DNA of 35,608 bases from JAMCUI01 sp964520615 (GCA_964520615.1 CAZFNL010000088.1:1-35608); one strand, 5' to 3'; shown: positions 23,306-31,144, numbered from the stretch's first letter. Made by a program: numbers and translations. Notes: a model not told the origin generated them from the letters alone.

Positions 23306-23326
23306 GCGGCTGGAGCTAAGTAAAAA
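23306..23326 (+). repeat. Duplicated 3' end of rplF
   Basis: Matches 23137-23157 in 20 of 21 bases; encodes the same last residues AAGAK and the TAA stop. The match is short, but position and inclusion of the stop fit the other gene-end duplicates. Confidence 0.7.
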
Positions 23327-23342
23327 TTAAAGCAAATTGACC

Positions 23343-23711
23343 ATGATAATAAAACATATAAAAGGTGATAAAAGAAGGAAATTAAGATCAAGGATAAAGA
23401 TTGTCACAAAAGGGAGAGGTGCCGGCAAACCGCGGCTTTCAGTATACCGGTCCAGCCGCTACCTCTATGCCCAACTCATTGACGATGTCAAGGGTACAAC
23501 ACTTATTGCGGTTTCGGAAAAAGAATTGAAGCTTACAGGGGACAAACAACCGACAAAAACAGAGAGAGCCAAACTTTTAGGTGCGGCTCTGGCACAAAAA
23601 GCTAAGAAAAAGAATATTAAAAAGGTAGTTTTTGACAGGGGTAGTTATCAATTTCACGGCCGAGTGAAAAGTTTTGCTGATGAGGCAAGAGCCGGCGGTC
23701 TGGAGTTTTAA
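23343..23711 (+). CDS. rplR: Ribosomal protein L18
   Basis: 122 residues. Basic N-terminus (KGDKRRKLRSRIKIVTKGRG), then KPRLSVYRSSRYLYAQLIDD and FDRGSYQFHGRVKSFADEAR. Binds 5S rRNA with L5. ATG 23343 is preferred over TTG 23337. Confidence 0.96.
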   Translation: MIIKHIKGDKRRKLRSRIKIVTKGRGAGKPRLSVYRSSRYLYAQLIDDVKGTTLIAVSEKELKLTGDKQPTKTERAKLLGAALAQKAKKKNIKKVVFDRGSYQFHGRVKSFADEARAGGLEF

Positions 23712-23715
23712 TAAT

Positions 23716-24183
23716 ATGAATTCACACAGATATCCCAATCCGGTGCCTTCAGAATTTGAAGAAAAGGTGATTCAGGTCAACCGTGTTTCAAAAAAGACAA
23801 AAGGCGGCAACAAAATAGGATTTTCCGTTTTGGTTGTGGTAGGAGACAAAAAAGGTCGGGTGGGTGTAGGTTTGGGTAAGGCGGCTGATGTAGCCTCAGC
23901 GGTAAAAAAGGCCATGTCATACGCCAAGAAGCATCTTATTACAGTGCCTATGGTCAAGACGTCTATCCCGCATGAAATAAGGATGAAATATGGGGCGTCT
24001 AAAATACTTCTGAAACCGGCCCCGGGAGGTACAGGAATCAGGGCAGGAGGAGCAGTCAGGGCGGTAGTTGAGGCTGCAGGAGTTAGGGATATTGTCTCAA
24101 AGATACTCGGTACTGACAATAAGGCGACAAACGTCTACGCTACATTCGCAGCATTAAAAAGATTAAGGAGTCAGGCAGTATGA
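23716..24183 (+). CDS. rpsE: Ribosomal protein S5
   Basis: 155 residues. dsRNA-binding-like N-terminal domain (NRVSKKTKGGNKIGFSVLV, GDKKGRVGVGLGKA) and the C-terminal part with RAVVEAAGVRDIVSKILG. ATG 23716 lies 4 bases after rplR. Its stop overlaps the rplO start by 4 bases, so the usual rpmD (L30) gene is absent here. Confidence 0.97.
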   Translation: MNSHRYPNPVPSEFEEKVIQVNRVSKKTKGGNKIGFSVLVVVGDKKGRVGVGLGKAADVASAVKKAMSYAKKHLITVPMVKTSIPHEIRMKYGASKILLKPAPGGTGIRAGGAVRAVVEAAGVRDIVSKILGTDNKATNVYATFAALKRLRSQAV

Positions 24184-24620
24184 TAGAAATGAATAAATTG
24201 TCTAAAATTGCAAGAAGAGGGAAAAAACGCCTCGGTCAGGGACACGGAAGCGGTAAAGGTAAGACTGCCGGGCGCGGCACCAAAGGCCAGAAAGCCAGGG
24301 GGAAAATGTCCATGACATTTTCGGCAGGCAACCTTTCGCTTATAAAAAGGTTACCCCTGATACGCGGCAAGTTGCGTAACCAGTCAATATTAAAGAAGAA
24401 ACTGCCGGTCAATGTCAAATTTCTCAATTTCCTTCCGGAAAAGTCGGAAGTTGACCTGGACTTTCTTATAAAGAATCATATAGTAAAGGAAGAAGTAAAA
24501 GAAACAGGCGTCAAGATACTTGGTGATGGGGAGTTGAAAATTGCCCTGACGGTAAAATTGCCTTGTTCCAAAGGTGCCAGGAAGAAAATTGAAAAAGCAG
24601 GCGGTAAGGTGGAAAATTAA
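24180..24620 (+). CDS. rplO: Ribosomal protein L15
   Basis: 146 residues, with the glycine-rich RGKKRLGQGHGSGKGKTAGR region and GARKKIEKAGGKVE at the end. ATGA overlap with rpsE; an in-frame ATG at 24189 is an alternative start. Confidence 0.96.
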   Translation: MIEMNKLSKIARRGKKRLGQGHGSGKGKTAGRGTKGQKARGKMSMTFSAGNLSLIKRLPLIRGKLRNQSILKKKLPVNVKFLNFLPEKSEVDLDFLIKNHIVKEEVKETGVKILGDGELKIALTVKLPCSKGARKKIEKAGGKVEN

Positions 24621-24638
24621 AGAGGAATTTTCCCTTGA

Positions 24639-25925
24639 ATGAATAAATATATTAACTCTATAATAAATGCCTTCAAATCCAAGGAGCTGCGGCAGAAACT
24701 ACTTATCACAGCCTTCATTTTCCTAGTCTTTAGAATCTTTGCACACGTCCCCATCCCTGGAGTTAATCTGATAAAGCTGCGTAGCCTTTTTTCCCAGAGT
24801 GAGTTTTTGGGACTTTTGGATATATTTTCCGGAGGGACGCTGGCCAACTTTTCGGTAATGGCTATAGGACTAAACCCCTATATAAACGCTTCAATCATAT
24901 TGCAGCTTCTGACAATGGTTTTCCCCAAGCTTGAGGAACTTTCCAAAGAAGGCGAATACGGCCAGGAGAAAATAAACCAGTATACAAGACTCCTGACTAT
25001 TCCCCTTGCAGCTATACAAGCTGTAGGCATGTATGCACTCCTCAAAAGTCAAAACATCATCGGCCTTCTGCCTCCCCTGACTCTTATATCGATGGTGGTC
25101 ACAATGTCTACGGGAACAATACTCCTTATGTGGTTTGGCGAGCTCATCTCGGAATTTGGCGTGGGTAACGGTATCTCACTTCTTATCTTTGCCGGAATTG
25201 TCGGCCGTCTGCCGGTTGTGGCCGGACAGGCGTTTACGATAGTCAATCAGGAAATGCTTATAAATGCCGTGATATTTATATTCCTGGCGCTTCTTGTGGT
25301 AGCTGGCATTGTCTTTATCAATGAAGCGGTACGTCAGGTGCCGGTACACTATGCTAAAAGAATCAGGGGTAACCGCATGTACGGAGGTTCGACCACATAT
25401 TTGCCTTTACGTCTCAACCAGGCCGGGGTCATACCTATAATTTTTGCCGTCTCCATAGTCCTTATCCCGTCCCTTGTAGGAAAATTTGTCGCCCTCATAC
25501 CCAATAAGTTTCTAGCGGGAATTGCTGGAGGGATTGTCGCGGTTTTCAACACCAACGGTATTGTCTACAACTTGGTCTACTTTTTACTGGTTATAGGCTT
25601 TACATACTTTTATACTGCCGTTACTTTTAACCCGCAAAAGATAGCGGGAGAGATACAAAAATACGGCGGTTTTATCCCTGGCATCAGGCCCGGTTCGCCT
25701 ACAGCCCAGTATCTCAACTATATACTGACCAGGATTACACTGGCTGGGGCAATATTCCTGGGACTTGTCGCGATCCTTCCGGCGCTTATGAAACAAGCTA
25801 CTGGTATTGCTTCCCTTACCATTGGCGGAACGGGTATACTTATAGTCGTGGCGGTAGTTTTGGAAACGGTCAAGAGTATTGAGGCACAACTTCTAATGAG
25901 GAATTATGAAGGGTTTTTAAAATAA
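24639..25925 (+). CDS. secY: Preprotein translocase subunit SecY
   Basis: 428 residues with ten membrane helices forming the Sec channel. Marks: the plug region after FRIFAHVPIPGV, GEYGQEKINQYTRLLTIPLA, and PGIRPGSPTAQYLNYILTRI in the cytoplasmic loops that meet SecA and the ribosome. 18 bases behind rplO. A copy of the adk 5' end begins within its stop codon region. Confidence 0.97.
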   Translation: MNKYINSIINAFKSKELRQKLLITAFIFLVFRIFAHVPIPGVNLIKLRSLFSQSEFLGLLDIFSGGTLANFSVMAIGLNPYINASIILQLLTMVFPKLEELSKEGEYGQEKINQYTRLLTIPLAAIQAVGMYALLKSQNIIGLLPPLTLISMVVTMSTGTILLMWFGELISEFGVGNGISLLIFAGIVGRLPVVAGQAFTIVNQEMLINAVIFIFLALLVVAGIVFINEAVRQVPVHYAKRIRGNRMYGGSTTYLPLRLNQAGVIPIIFAVSIVLIPSLVGKFVALIPNKFLAGIAGGIVAVFNTNGIVYNLVYFLLVIGFTYFYTAVTFNPQKIAGEIQKYGGFIPGIRPGSPTAQYLNYILTRITLAGAIFLGLVAILPALMKQATGIASLTIGGTGILIVVAVVLETVKSIEAQLLMRNYEGFLK

Positions 25926-25965
25926 TTGTATGCACTTAATTATTTACGGTCCCGAGGGTTCAGGC
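25924..25965 (+). repeat. Duplicated 5' end of adk
   Basis: 42 bases identical to 25997-26038, displaced by 73 bases. It includes the adk ATG and 11 further codons (MHLIIYGPEGSG), then diverges into EEKVLTV and a TGA. A 19-residue abortive peptide would be made if the first ATG were used. There is no good ribosome-binding site before either copy. Confidence 0.92.
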
Positions 25966-26002
25966 GAAGAAAAAGTATTAACTGTTTGACTATAAGAATT
26001 GT

Positions 26003-26581
26003 ATGCACTTAATTATTTACGGTCCCGAGGGTTCAGGCAAAGGCACACAGGCAAAACTGCTTGCCGAAAAATTAAAAGTCCCGGTCTATACATCAGGAGA
26101 CTTGGTTCGACAGGCTGCAGCAGAGGATAAAAGCCCTTTGGGAGACGACTGCCGCAAGGCTTTGACTGAAGGCAAGTATGTGGATGATAGTAATATGTTT
26201 CAGCTTTGGGAAAACAGGTTGCAGACTGATGAGGCAAAAAAGGGATTTTTACTGGATGGTTTTCCCAGAAACAAGAAGCAGGCAGAATTTCTGTTTGAGA
26301 AGGTGGAAGGTTACGGTTATGGCATAGACAGGCTTATTTACCTGAAATTGTCTGATGCCGAGTCTATAAATAGGTTGTCTTTGCGACACAGGACTCTTTT
26401 TGCCGGCAGTACCGTCAACCATGATGATCCCAAGCGCGTCGCCCAGAGGCTGAAAGTCTATAGGGAAAAAGAGGAAGAGATGCTTTCCTTTTTCAGGAGT
26501 AAAGATCTGATTTTGGAAATAGATGCGGCTGGTACGATAGAAAAAGTGCATGAGGATATTGTCAAAGCTCTGAAAATTTAG
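26003..26581 (+). CDS. adk: Adenylate kinase
   Basis: 192 residues. Converts ATP + AMP to 2 ADP. P-loop GPEGSGKGTQ (8-17), AMP-site YTSGDLVR, DGFPRN, and a short LID (HRTLFAGSTVNHDDP) without zinc cysteines. The start is preceded by a 42-base duplicate of its own beginning; the second ATG opens the full frame. Confidence 0.95.
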   Translation: MHLIIYGPEGSGKGTQAKLLAEKLKVPVYTSGDLVRQAAAEDKSPLGDDCRKALTEGKYVDDSNMFQLWENRLQTDEAKKGFLLDGFPRNKKQAEFLFEKVEGYGYGIDRLIYLKLSDAESINRLSLRHRTLFAGSTVNHDDPKRVAQRLKVYREKEEEMLSFFRSKDLILEIDAAGTIEKVHEDIVKALKI

Positions 26582-26669
26582 CCGAATTATGTTAGAAGGA
26601 AGAGATATACGACTTGTGGAGCTTAAAAACATATTGCAACATCTTCATATTTGACCCATTTTGCGCTTG

Positions 26670-27206
26670 ATGAAATTCTTGGTCTTTGTCATTTCAGGAA
26701 TGCCAGGTAGCGGTAAGACCGCCGCATCAGAATACTTCCAGAAAAGGCATATTCCCGTAGTAAGAATGGGAGAATTGACTCAGGAAGAGCTTGTGAGAAG
26801 GAATCTTGCAGCCGGCTGGGAAAATGAGAAATCCGTCTGGATAGATTTGAGAAAGACTGAAGGGAAAGATATTTATGCCAAACTGGCAGCCCAAAGGGTA
26901 AAGGAGTTCAAAACGAAGAGAATGGCAGTAATTGAGGGGATGAGGACTTTGGAAGAGTATGATTTTTTTACCAATATGTTTCCGGGTTTTAAGACAATCT
27001 TTATTGAAGCCGGAAAGGAGAAGAGATATCAAAGGTTGCAAGAGAGGAAAATCAGGCCATTGAGCACAAAAGAGGCAAAGCAAAGAGATGAAGATGAGGC
27101 AAAAGGTTTTGACTTGAGAAAGCTCAGAGAGAAAGCTGATTTTATAGTAGGAAATGACGGTTCGTTTGAAGAATTTTTTGAAAAACTCCGGAAAATTATT
27201 GACTGA
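26670..27206 (+). CDS. P-loop kinase resembling UPF0200 (dephospho-CoA/nucleotide kinase-like)
   Basis: 178 residues from ATG 26670 (a TTG at 26661 would add three). P-loop GMPGSGKT (10-17), then PVVRMGELTQEELVRR, VIEGMRTLEEYDFF, RLQERKIRP, RDEDEAKGF and ADFIVGNDGSFEEFFEKL. This order of motifs is that of the UPF0200 family, best known from archaea, related to CoaE and adenylate-kinase folds. It lies between adk and map, where bacteria usually have nothing. Substrate unknown. The ATP-binding part is certain, the family name is from memory. Confidence 0.75.
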   Translation: MKFLVFVISGMPGSGKTAASEYFQKRHIPVVRMGELTQEELVRRNLAAGWENEKSVWIDLRKTEGKDIYAKLAAQRVKEFKTKRMAVIEGMRTLEEYDFFTNMFPGFKTIFIEAGKEKRYQRLQERKIRPLSTKEAKQRDEDEAKGFDLRKLREKADFIVGNDGSFEEFFEKLRKIID

Positions 27207-27212
27207 TTTTTT

Positions 27213-27272
27213 ATGATGCATCTGAAGAAGCCTGAAGAAATGGAAACTTTGCCAAAATTTCGAAAATTATAG
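27213..27272 (+). pseudogene. Diverged 5' remnant of a map gene
   Basis: An ORF of 19 codons plus TAG that reads MMHLKKPEEMETLPKFRKL, against MIHLKTVEEIEKMKKGGKIL at the start of the intact map gene 75 bases downstream. Matching codons differ partly at silent positions (CTG/TTG, AAG/AAA, GAA/GAG). It is therefore a stranded head of another map allele or an old duplicate, not random sequence. Confidence 0.75.
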
Positions 27273-27287
27273 ACGGTGGAGACAATT

Positions 27288-28040
27288 ATGATTCATTTGA
27301 AAACAGTTGAAGAGATAGAAAAAATGAAAAAAGGAGGCAAGATCCTCCATGACGTACTGAGGATTTTGGTGGAGGAAGCCAAACCGGGTGTTTCACTGAT
27401 CTCACTTGACCAGATGGCAGAAAAGCTCATCGTGGAGAGGGGCGGGACATCATCTTTTAAGCGGGTAAAAGGTTACCACTGGACTATCTGCAGCTGCGTC
27501 AATGATGTCGTGGTACACGGTATTCCCGATGAGTACAAGATAAAGACTGGTGATATTGTCGGTATAGACTGTGGGGTATATTACGAAGGTTTCCATACGG
27601 ATGCGGCCTGGACAGTATCGGTAGGGAACAACGACAGTAAAGTCAAAAAATTTCTGGATACTGGGGAGGCAGCCTTCAGGAAAGCAATAAGCCAGGTAAA
27701 ATTAGGTAATTATATTTATGACATATCAAGGGCCATACAGGATACTGTAGAGAAAGAAGGCGGGTATGGAGTATCAAGGACTCTTGTCGGACACGGGGTG
27801 GGGAGGCAGCTACACGAGGAGCCTGAGGTGCCGGGTTATGTCAGTAATCACAGAGAATCTACATCAAAGCTGGTACCGGGCCTAGTGATTGCTATTGAGG
27901 TGATTTATAATATGGGAAGTCCGGACGTGGTTTACAAGGGAAATGACGGGTGGACAATTGTCACAAAAGATGGTAAAATATCAGGACTCTTTGAAGCGAC
28001 CGTGGCGGTAACTTCCCACGGTTGCGTTGTTTTGACTTAG
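27288..28040 (+). CDS. map: Methionine aminopeptidase, type I
   Basis: 250 residues. Removes the initiator Met from new proteins. Visible metal and active-site residues: His77 (VHGIP), Asp94 (GIDCG), Asp105 (HTDAAW), His169 (GHGVGR), Glu204 (AIEV) and the late Glu in LFEATVAVT. ATG 27288 with GGTGGAGA before it is preferred to an upstream ATG at 27276. Confidence 0.95.
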   Translation: MIHLKTVEEIEKMKKGGKILHDVLRILVEEAKPGVSLISLDQMAEKLIVERGGTSSFKRVKGYHWTICSCVNDVVVHGIPDEYKIKTGDIVGIDCGVYYEGFHTDAAWTVSVGNNDSKVKKFLDTGEAAFRKAISQVKLGNYIYDISRAIQDTVEKEGGYGVSRTLVGHGVGRQLHEEPEVPGYVSNHRESTSKLVPGLVIAIEVIYNMGSPDVVYKGNDGWTIVTKDGKISGLFEATVAVTSHGCVVLT

Positions 28041-28190
28041 AAATGATTCAAAAATTGAGCTAAACGGGATTGCGTCAATGATCATTCGTAACGAGTTTTG
28101 CTTTTGGAATAGTTTCCTATTTAGAGTAGATCAGAAGTTACCTCGTTTTATTTATAGGGAGAAAAGAAGAGACATAGGTTTGATTTAATT

Positions 28191-28409
28191 ATGGTTCATC
28201 AGGGAATGACCGAAGTAGTCGGCCAAGTTCTAGAGGCTTTGCCCAATACCCTCTTTAGGGTGAAATTGCCTGAAGGTAAGGTAATTCTTTGCCACCTATC
28301 AGGGAAAATGAGGATAAATTATATCAGGATTATGCCTGGGGATAAGGTCAAGGTGGAAGTAACTCCTTATGATCCCAATAAAGGAAGAATTACATTTAGA
28401 TTGAGATAA
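28191..28409 (+). CDS. infA: Translation initiation factor IF-1
   Basis: 72 residues, the usual length. OB-fold: GQVLEALPNTLFRVKLPEG, HLSGKMRINYIRIMPGDKV and PYDPNKGRITFR. An in-frame ATG at 28206 is possible. The 150-base spacer before it (28041-28190) has no recognised gene; it holds AATGATCATT and a 36-codon ORF of doubtful meaning. Confidence 0.96.
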   Translation: MVHQGMTEVVGQVLEALPNTLFRVKLPEGKVILCHLSGKMRINYIRIMPGDKVKVEVTPYDPNKGRITFRLR

Positions 28410-28436
28410 TTTGATTGAAAAATCAGATTTGTATAT

Positions 28437-28550
28437 ATGAAAGTGCAAGCTTCAGTAAAGAAAAGATGTAAAAAGTGCAAGGTAGTCGTCAGACGCGGCA
28501 AGGTCTATATAGTCTGTGACAATCCCAAGCATAAGCAAAGACAGGGATAA
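28437..28550 (+). CDS. rpmJ: Ribosomal protein L36
   Basis: 37 residues: MKVQASVKKRCKKCKVVVRR and VCDNPKHKQRQG. The zinc ligands Cys11, Cys14, Cys27 and His32 are all present. It lies 27 bases after infA, its usual place. The 68 bases behind it contain two AATAGTTAT direct repeats. Confidence 0.97.
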   Translation: MKVQASVKKRCKKCKVVVRRGKVYIVCDNPKHKQRQG

Positions 28551-28618
28551 AATAGTTATGTGTTTATTGGTTGTGAGTTAATAGTTATAAAGATATTAAT
28601 AGAGACTAAGGAAAACAT

Positions 28619-29038
28619 ATGGCGAGGATTGTAGGATTGGATCTACCAGATCATAAAAGAGTGGATATTGCCCTGACCTATATTTACGGGATAGGCAGGA
28701 GCAATGTGCGCGTCATATTGGAAAAATCTTCTGTAGCGATAAACAAAAGAGTAAAAGAACTGACAGAAGATGAAATAGGTAGGATCCAAAAGACAATTGA
28801 GAGCAGTTTCAAGGTAGAAGGAGACCTCAAGGGAGAAATTTCCGAAAACATAAAAAGGCTCAGAGAAATAGGGTCATACCGGGGAATTAGGCATATCAGG
28901 GGACTTCCCGTCAGGGGACAAAGGACAAGGTCAAACGCCAGAACCAAAAGAGGCAAGAGAAAGACGGTGGGAGCATTGCGCAAGGAGACAAGAGCCAAAC
29001 TCGAGACAGGTGCCGCCGCCCAACCTGCAGCAAAATAA
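28619..29038 (+). CDS. rpsM: Ribosomal protein S13
   Basis: 139 residues. ARIVGLDLPDHKRVDIALTY at the start and RHIRGLPVRGQRTRSNARTK near the end are family marks; an Ala/Pro-rich tail adds ~12 residues. Contacts tRNA and the subunit bridge. Confidence 0.97.
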   Translation: MARIVGLDLPDHKRVDIALTYIYGIGRSNVRVILEKSSVAINKRVKELTEDEIGRIQKTIESSFKVEGDLKGEISENIKRLREIGSYRGIRHIRGLPVRGQRTRSNARTKRGKRKTVGALRKETRAKLETGAAAQPAAK

Positions 29039-29059
29039 AAATATATTTATTTTTGACAC

Positions 29060-29434
29060 ATGGCAACAAAAAAACAACAAAAAATTATTGAAAAAGGCAG
29101 GGTATATATCACTTCGACGTTTAACAATACTCTTGTCACAATTACGGATGACAAAGGCAACACTCTTGGTTGGGGCAGTGCAGGTGGCGTGGGTTTCAAA
29201 GGGACAAGGAAGTCCACTCCTTTTGCCGCTACAACTGCAGTTGATCAGGTAGCAAAGAAAATTGTTTTTGCCCATGGTTTAAGGAGTGTTGATGTATATA
29301 TAAAGGGTCCGGGAGCGGGTAGGGACGCAGCATTGCGAGCCCTCAAAAGCGCGGGTCTTTCAATCAGCATGATTGCTGATGTTACCCCCATGCCTCACAA
29401 CGGAGTCAGACCCAAGAAGAAAAGAAGAGTATAA
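29060..29434 (+). CDS. rpsK: Ribosomal protein S11
   Basis: 124 residues, full length: STFNNTLVTITDDKGNTLGW, GPGAGRDAALRALKSAGL and the end PMPHNGVRPKKKRRV. Platform protein of the 30S. 21 bases after rpsM. Confidence 0.97.
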   Translation: MATKKQQKIIEKGRVYITSTFNNTLVTITDDKGNTLGWGSAGGVGFKGTRKSTPFAATTAVDQVAKKIVFAHGLRSVDVYIKGPGAGRDAALRALKSAGLSISMIADVTPMPHNGVRPKKKRRV

Positions 29435-29456
29435 GGAAATGTATTTGGTTAGTTGT

Positions 29457-29489
29457 CCAGCCACAGGCTGGGTTCCGCTGAGGCGGGAC
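29457..29489. repeat. Compact hairpin cluster in the rpsK-rpsD spacer
   Basis: CCAGCC/GGCTGG (29457-29471, loop ACA) is followed by CCGC/GCGG (29475-29486, loop TGAG). GTCC (29455-29458) can instead pair with GGAC (29486-29489) to close both. No T-run. Lies in a 124-base spacer ahead of rpsD; since S4 is a known autoregulator, an RNA target site is conceivable, but no known S4 leader consensus is recognised. Confidence 0.45.
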
Positions 29490-29558
29490 AAGCTGTGAGT
29501 TGTGAATTAAAAAGTAGAAGACTTATTAATATTTAGATCTAAATAATTTAAGCAAAAA

Positions 29559-30179
29559 ATGGCAAGATATAGAGGACCACGAAACAGATTGGCAAGACGG
29601 GAAGGTACAGACATTGGACTAAAAACCAGCGGTCTGTCTGCCCATGCTTCTCTTATGAGAAGGCTAAAGATTATTCCGGGACACCACGGCCAGCGCGGCG
29701 GCAGAAAATTATCTGATTATGGTAAACAGCTGCGGGAGAAGCAGAAAGTGAAGCGGATATATGGTCTTATGGAAAAGCAGTTTGCTAAGTATTTCGCCCA
29801 CGCAAGCCGCGAAAAAGCCAATACAGGAGAAGCGCTTTTGACTATTCTTGAGAGAAGACTTGATAATGTAGTCTATCGTTTGGGTCTGGCGCCTACACGT
29901 GCTGGCGCCCGACAATTTGTATCCCACGGACATATACATATAGACGGCAAAAAAGTCAATATCCCCTCGTTTTTAGTCGAAAAAGATATGGTAGTTTCTG
30001 CAGGCAGCATACTGATGGCTACACCGCTACTGAAGAAACTTCTTGAGGACAAAAGTCCCAATATTGTCGCCTGGCTTGAGAGAAAAGGGCCGGTAGGAAA
30101 AATAGTCAGGTTGCCACAGAGGGAAGACATCACCGATGACATCAACGAACAGCTTATTATAGAATATTATTCACGTTAA
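29559..30179 (+). CDS. rpsD: Ribosomal protein S4
   Basis: 206 residues. ARYRGPRNRLARREG opening without the zinc cysteines of some S4 proteins; S4 RNA-binding domain RRLDNVVYRLGLAPTRAGAR then QFVSHGHIHIDGKKVNIPS. Primary binder of 16S rRNA and, in many bacteria, regulator of the alpha operon. Confidence 0.97.
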   Translation: MARYRGPRNRLARREGTDIGLKTSGLSAHASLMRRLKIIPGHHGQRGGRKLSDYGKQLREKQKVKRIYGLMEKQFAKYFAHASREKANTGEALLTILERRLDNVVYRLGLAPTRAGARQFVSHGHIHIDGKKVNIPSFLVEKDMVVSAGSILMATPLLKKLLEDKSPNIVAWLERKGPVGKIVRLPQREDITDDINEQLIIEYYSR

Positions 30180-30223
30180 AAATAAATTTCAGGAGTATTT
30201 TCACCGATTATAAAGGAGGCAAG

Positions 30224-31144
30224 ATGATAGAACCAAATTTTTCAGTAAAAACCGATGTAGAGAAACCGGATTACGGCAAGTTTGTGATTGAACCTCTGGA
30301 TGAGGGTTATGGGCATACATTGGGAAACAGTATGAGGAGGGTACTTCTTACTTCCCTTCGCGGTGCCGCAGTGACCAAGGTCAAGATAGACGGGGTCAAA
30401 CACCAGTTTTCCACTCTTTCAGGTCTCAAGGAAGATATTGTCCAGCTGATACTAAACATAAAGAAAATCAGACTGAGACTGCAGGGAGACAAGCCGGTCG
30501 TAGTCAATCTTGTGGCCAAGGGTCCCAAGAAACTGATGGCAGGGGATATCAAATCTTCAGAAGTCGAAGTGGTAAACGAAGATCTTTACCTGGGCGAGTT
30601 GACTTCAAATAAAGCCAAGATCGCCATGGAGCTGACAGTTGAACCGGGTACAGGCTACAGATTGGCTGAGGAAGTTGATGGAGAGAAGAAGGAATTGGGT
30701 ACCATACTTTTGGATGCCCTTTTCTCTCCTGTAGTCCGTGTCAACTATAAGGTAGAGGCTACACGTGTGGGAAGGATGACCAACCTTGACAAGCTCATTT
30801 TGGAGATTTGGACCGATGGTACAGTTACTCCATCTGATGCCCTTAAGCAGTCAGCCAATACTTTAGTTTCTTACTTTTTGCAGATATACGAACCCAAAGC
30901 CAAGACCTCAGAGGGAGTAGCAGTGACCCCGACAGTGTCAGAGGAGATACTGAAGATGACACTTGAAGAGCTTGATATCCCGACCCGCATAGTCAATGCT
31001 CTTCACAACGGCGGCATAGACACGGTGGGTCAGCTTTTGGGGGCTCCCAAAAAGGATCTTTACAAGATAAAGAATCTAGGGGCAAAATCTATTACCACCA
31101 TTGAAGAAGTGTTGAGGGAAAAGGGTATAGCCCTGACGGTATAA
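30224..31144 (+). CDS. rpoA: RNA polymerase alpha subunit
   Basis: 306 residues. N-terminal assembly domain (PLDEGYGHTLGNSMRRVLLT, VKIDGVKHQFSTL, RVGRMTNLDKLILEIWTDGT) and C-terminal domain (~240-306, LDIPTRIVNALHNGGIDTVG, NLGAKSITTIEEVL) that binds UP elements and activators. AAAGGAGG lies 7 bases before the ATG. Confidence 0.98.
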   Translation: MIEPNFSVKTDVEKPDYGKFVIEPLDEGYGHTLGNSMRRVLLTSLRGAAVTKVKIDGVKHQFSTLSGLKEDIVQLILNIKKIRLRLQGDKPVVVNLVAKGPKKLMAGDIKSSEVEVVNEDLYLGELTSNKAKIAMELTVEPGTGYRLAEEVDGEKKELGTILLDALFSPVVRVNYKVEATRVGRMTNLDKLILEIWTDGTVTPSDALKQSANTLVSYFLQIYEPKAKTSEGVAVTPTVSEEILKMTLEELDIPTRIVNALHNGGIDTVGQLLGAPKKDLYKIKNLGAKSITTIEEVLREKGIALTV

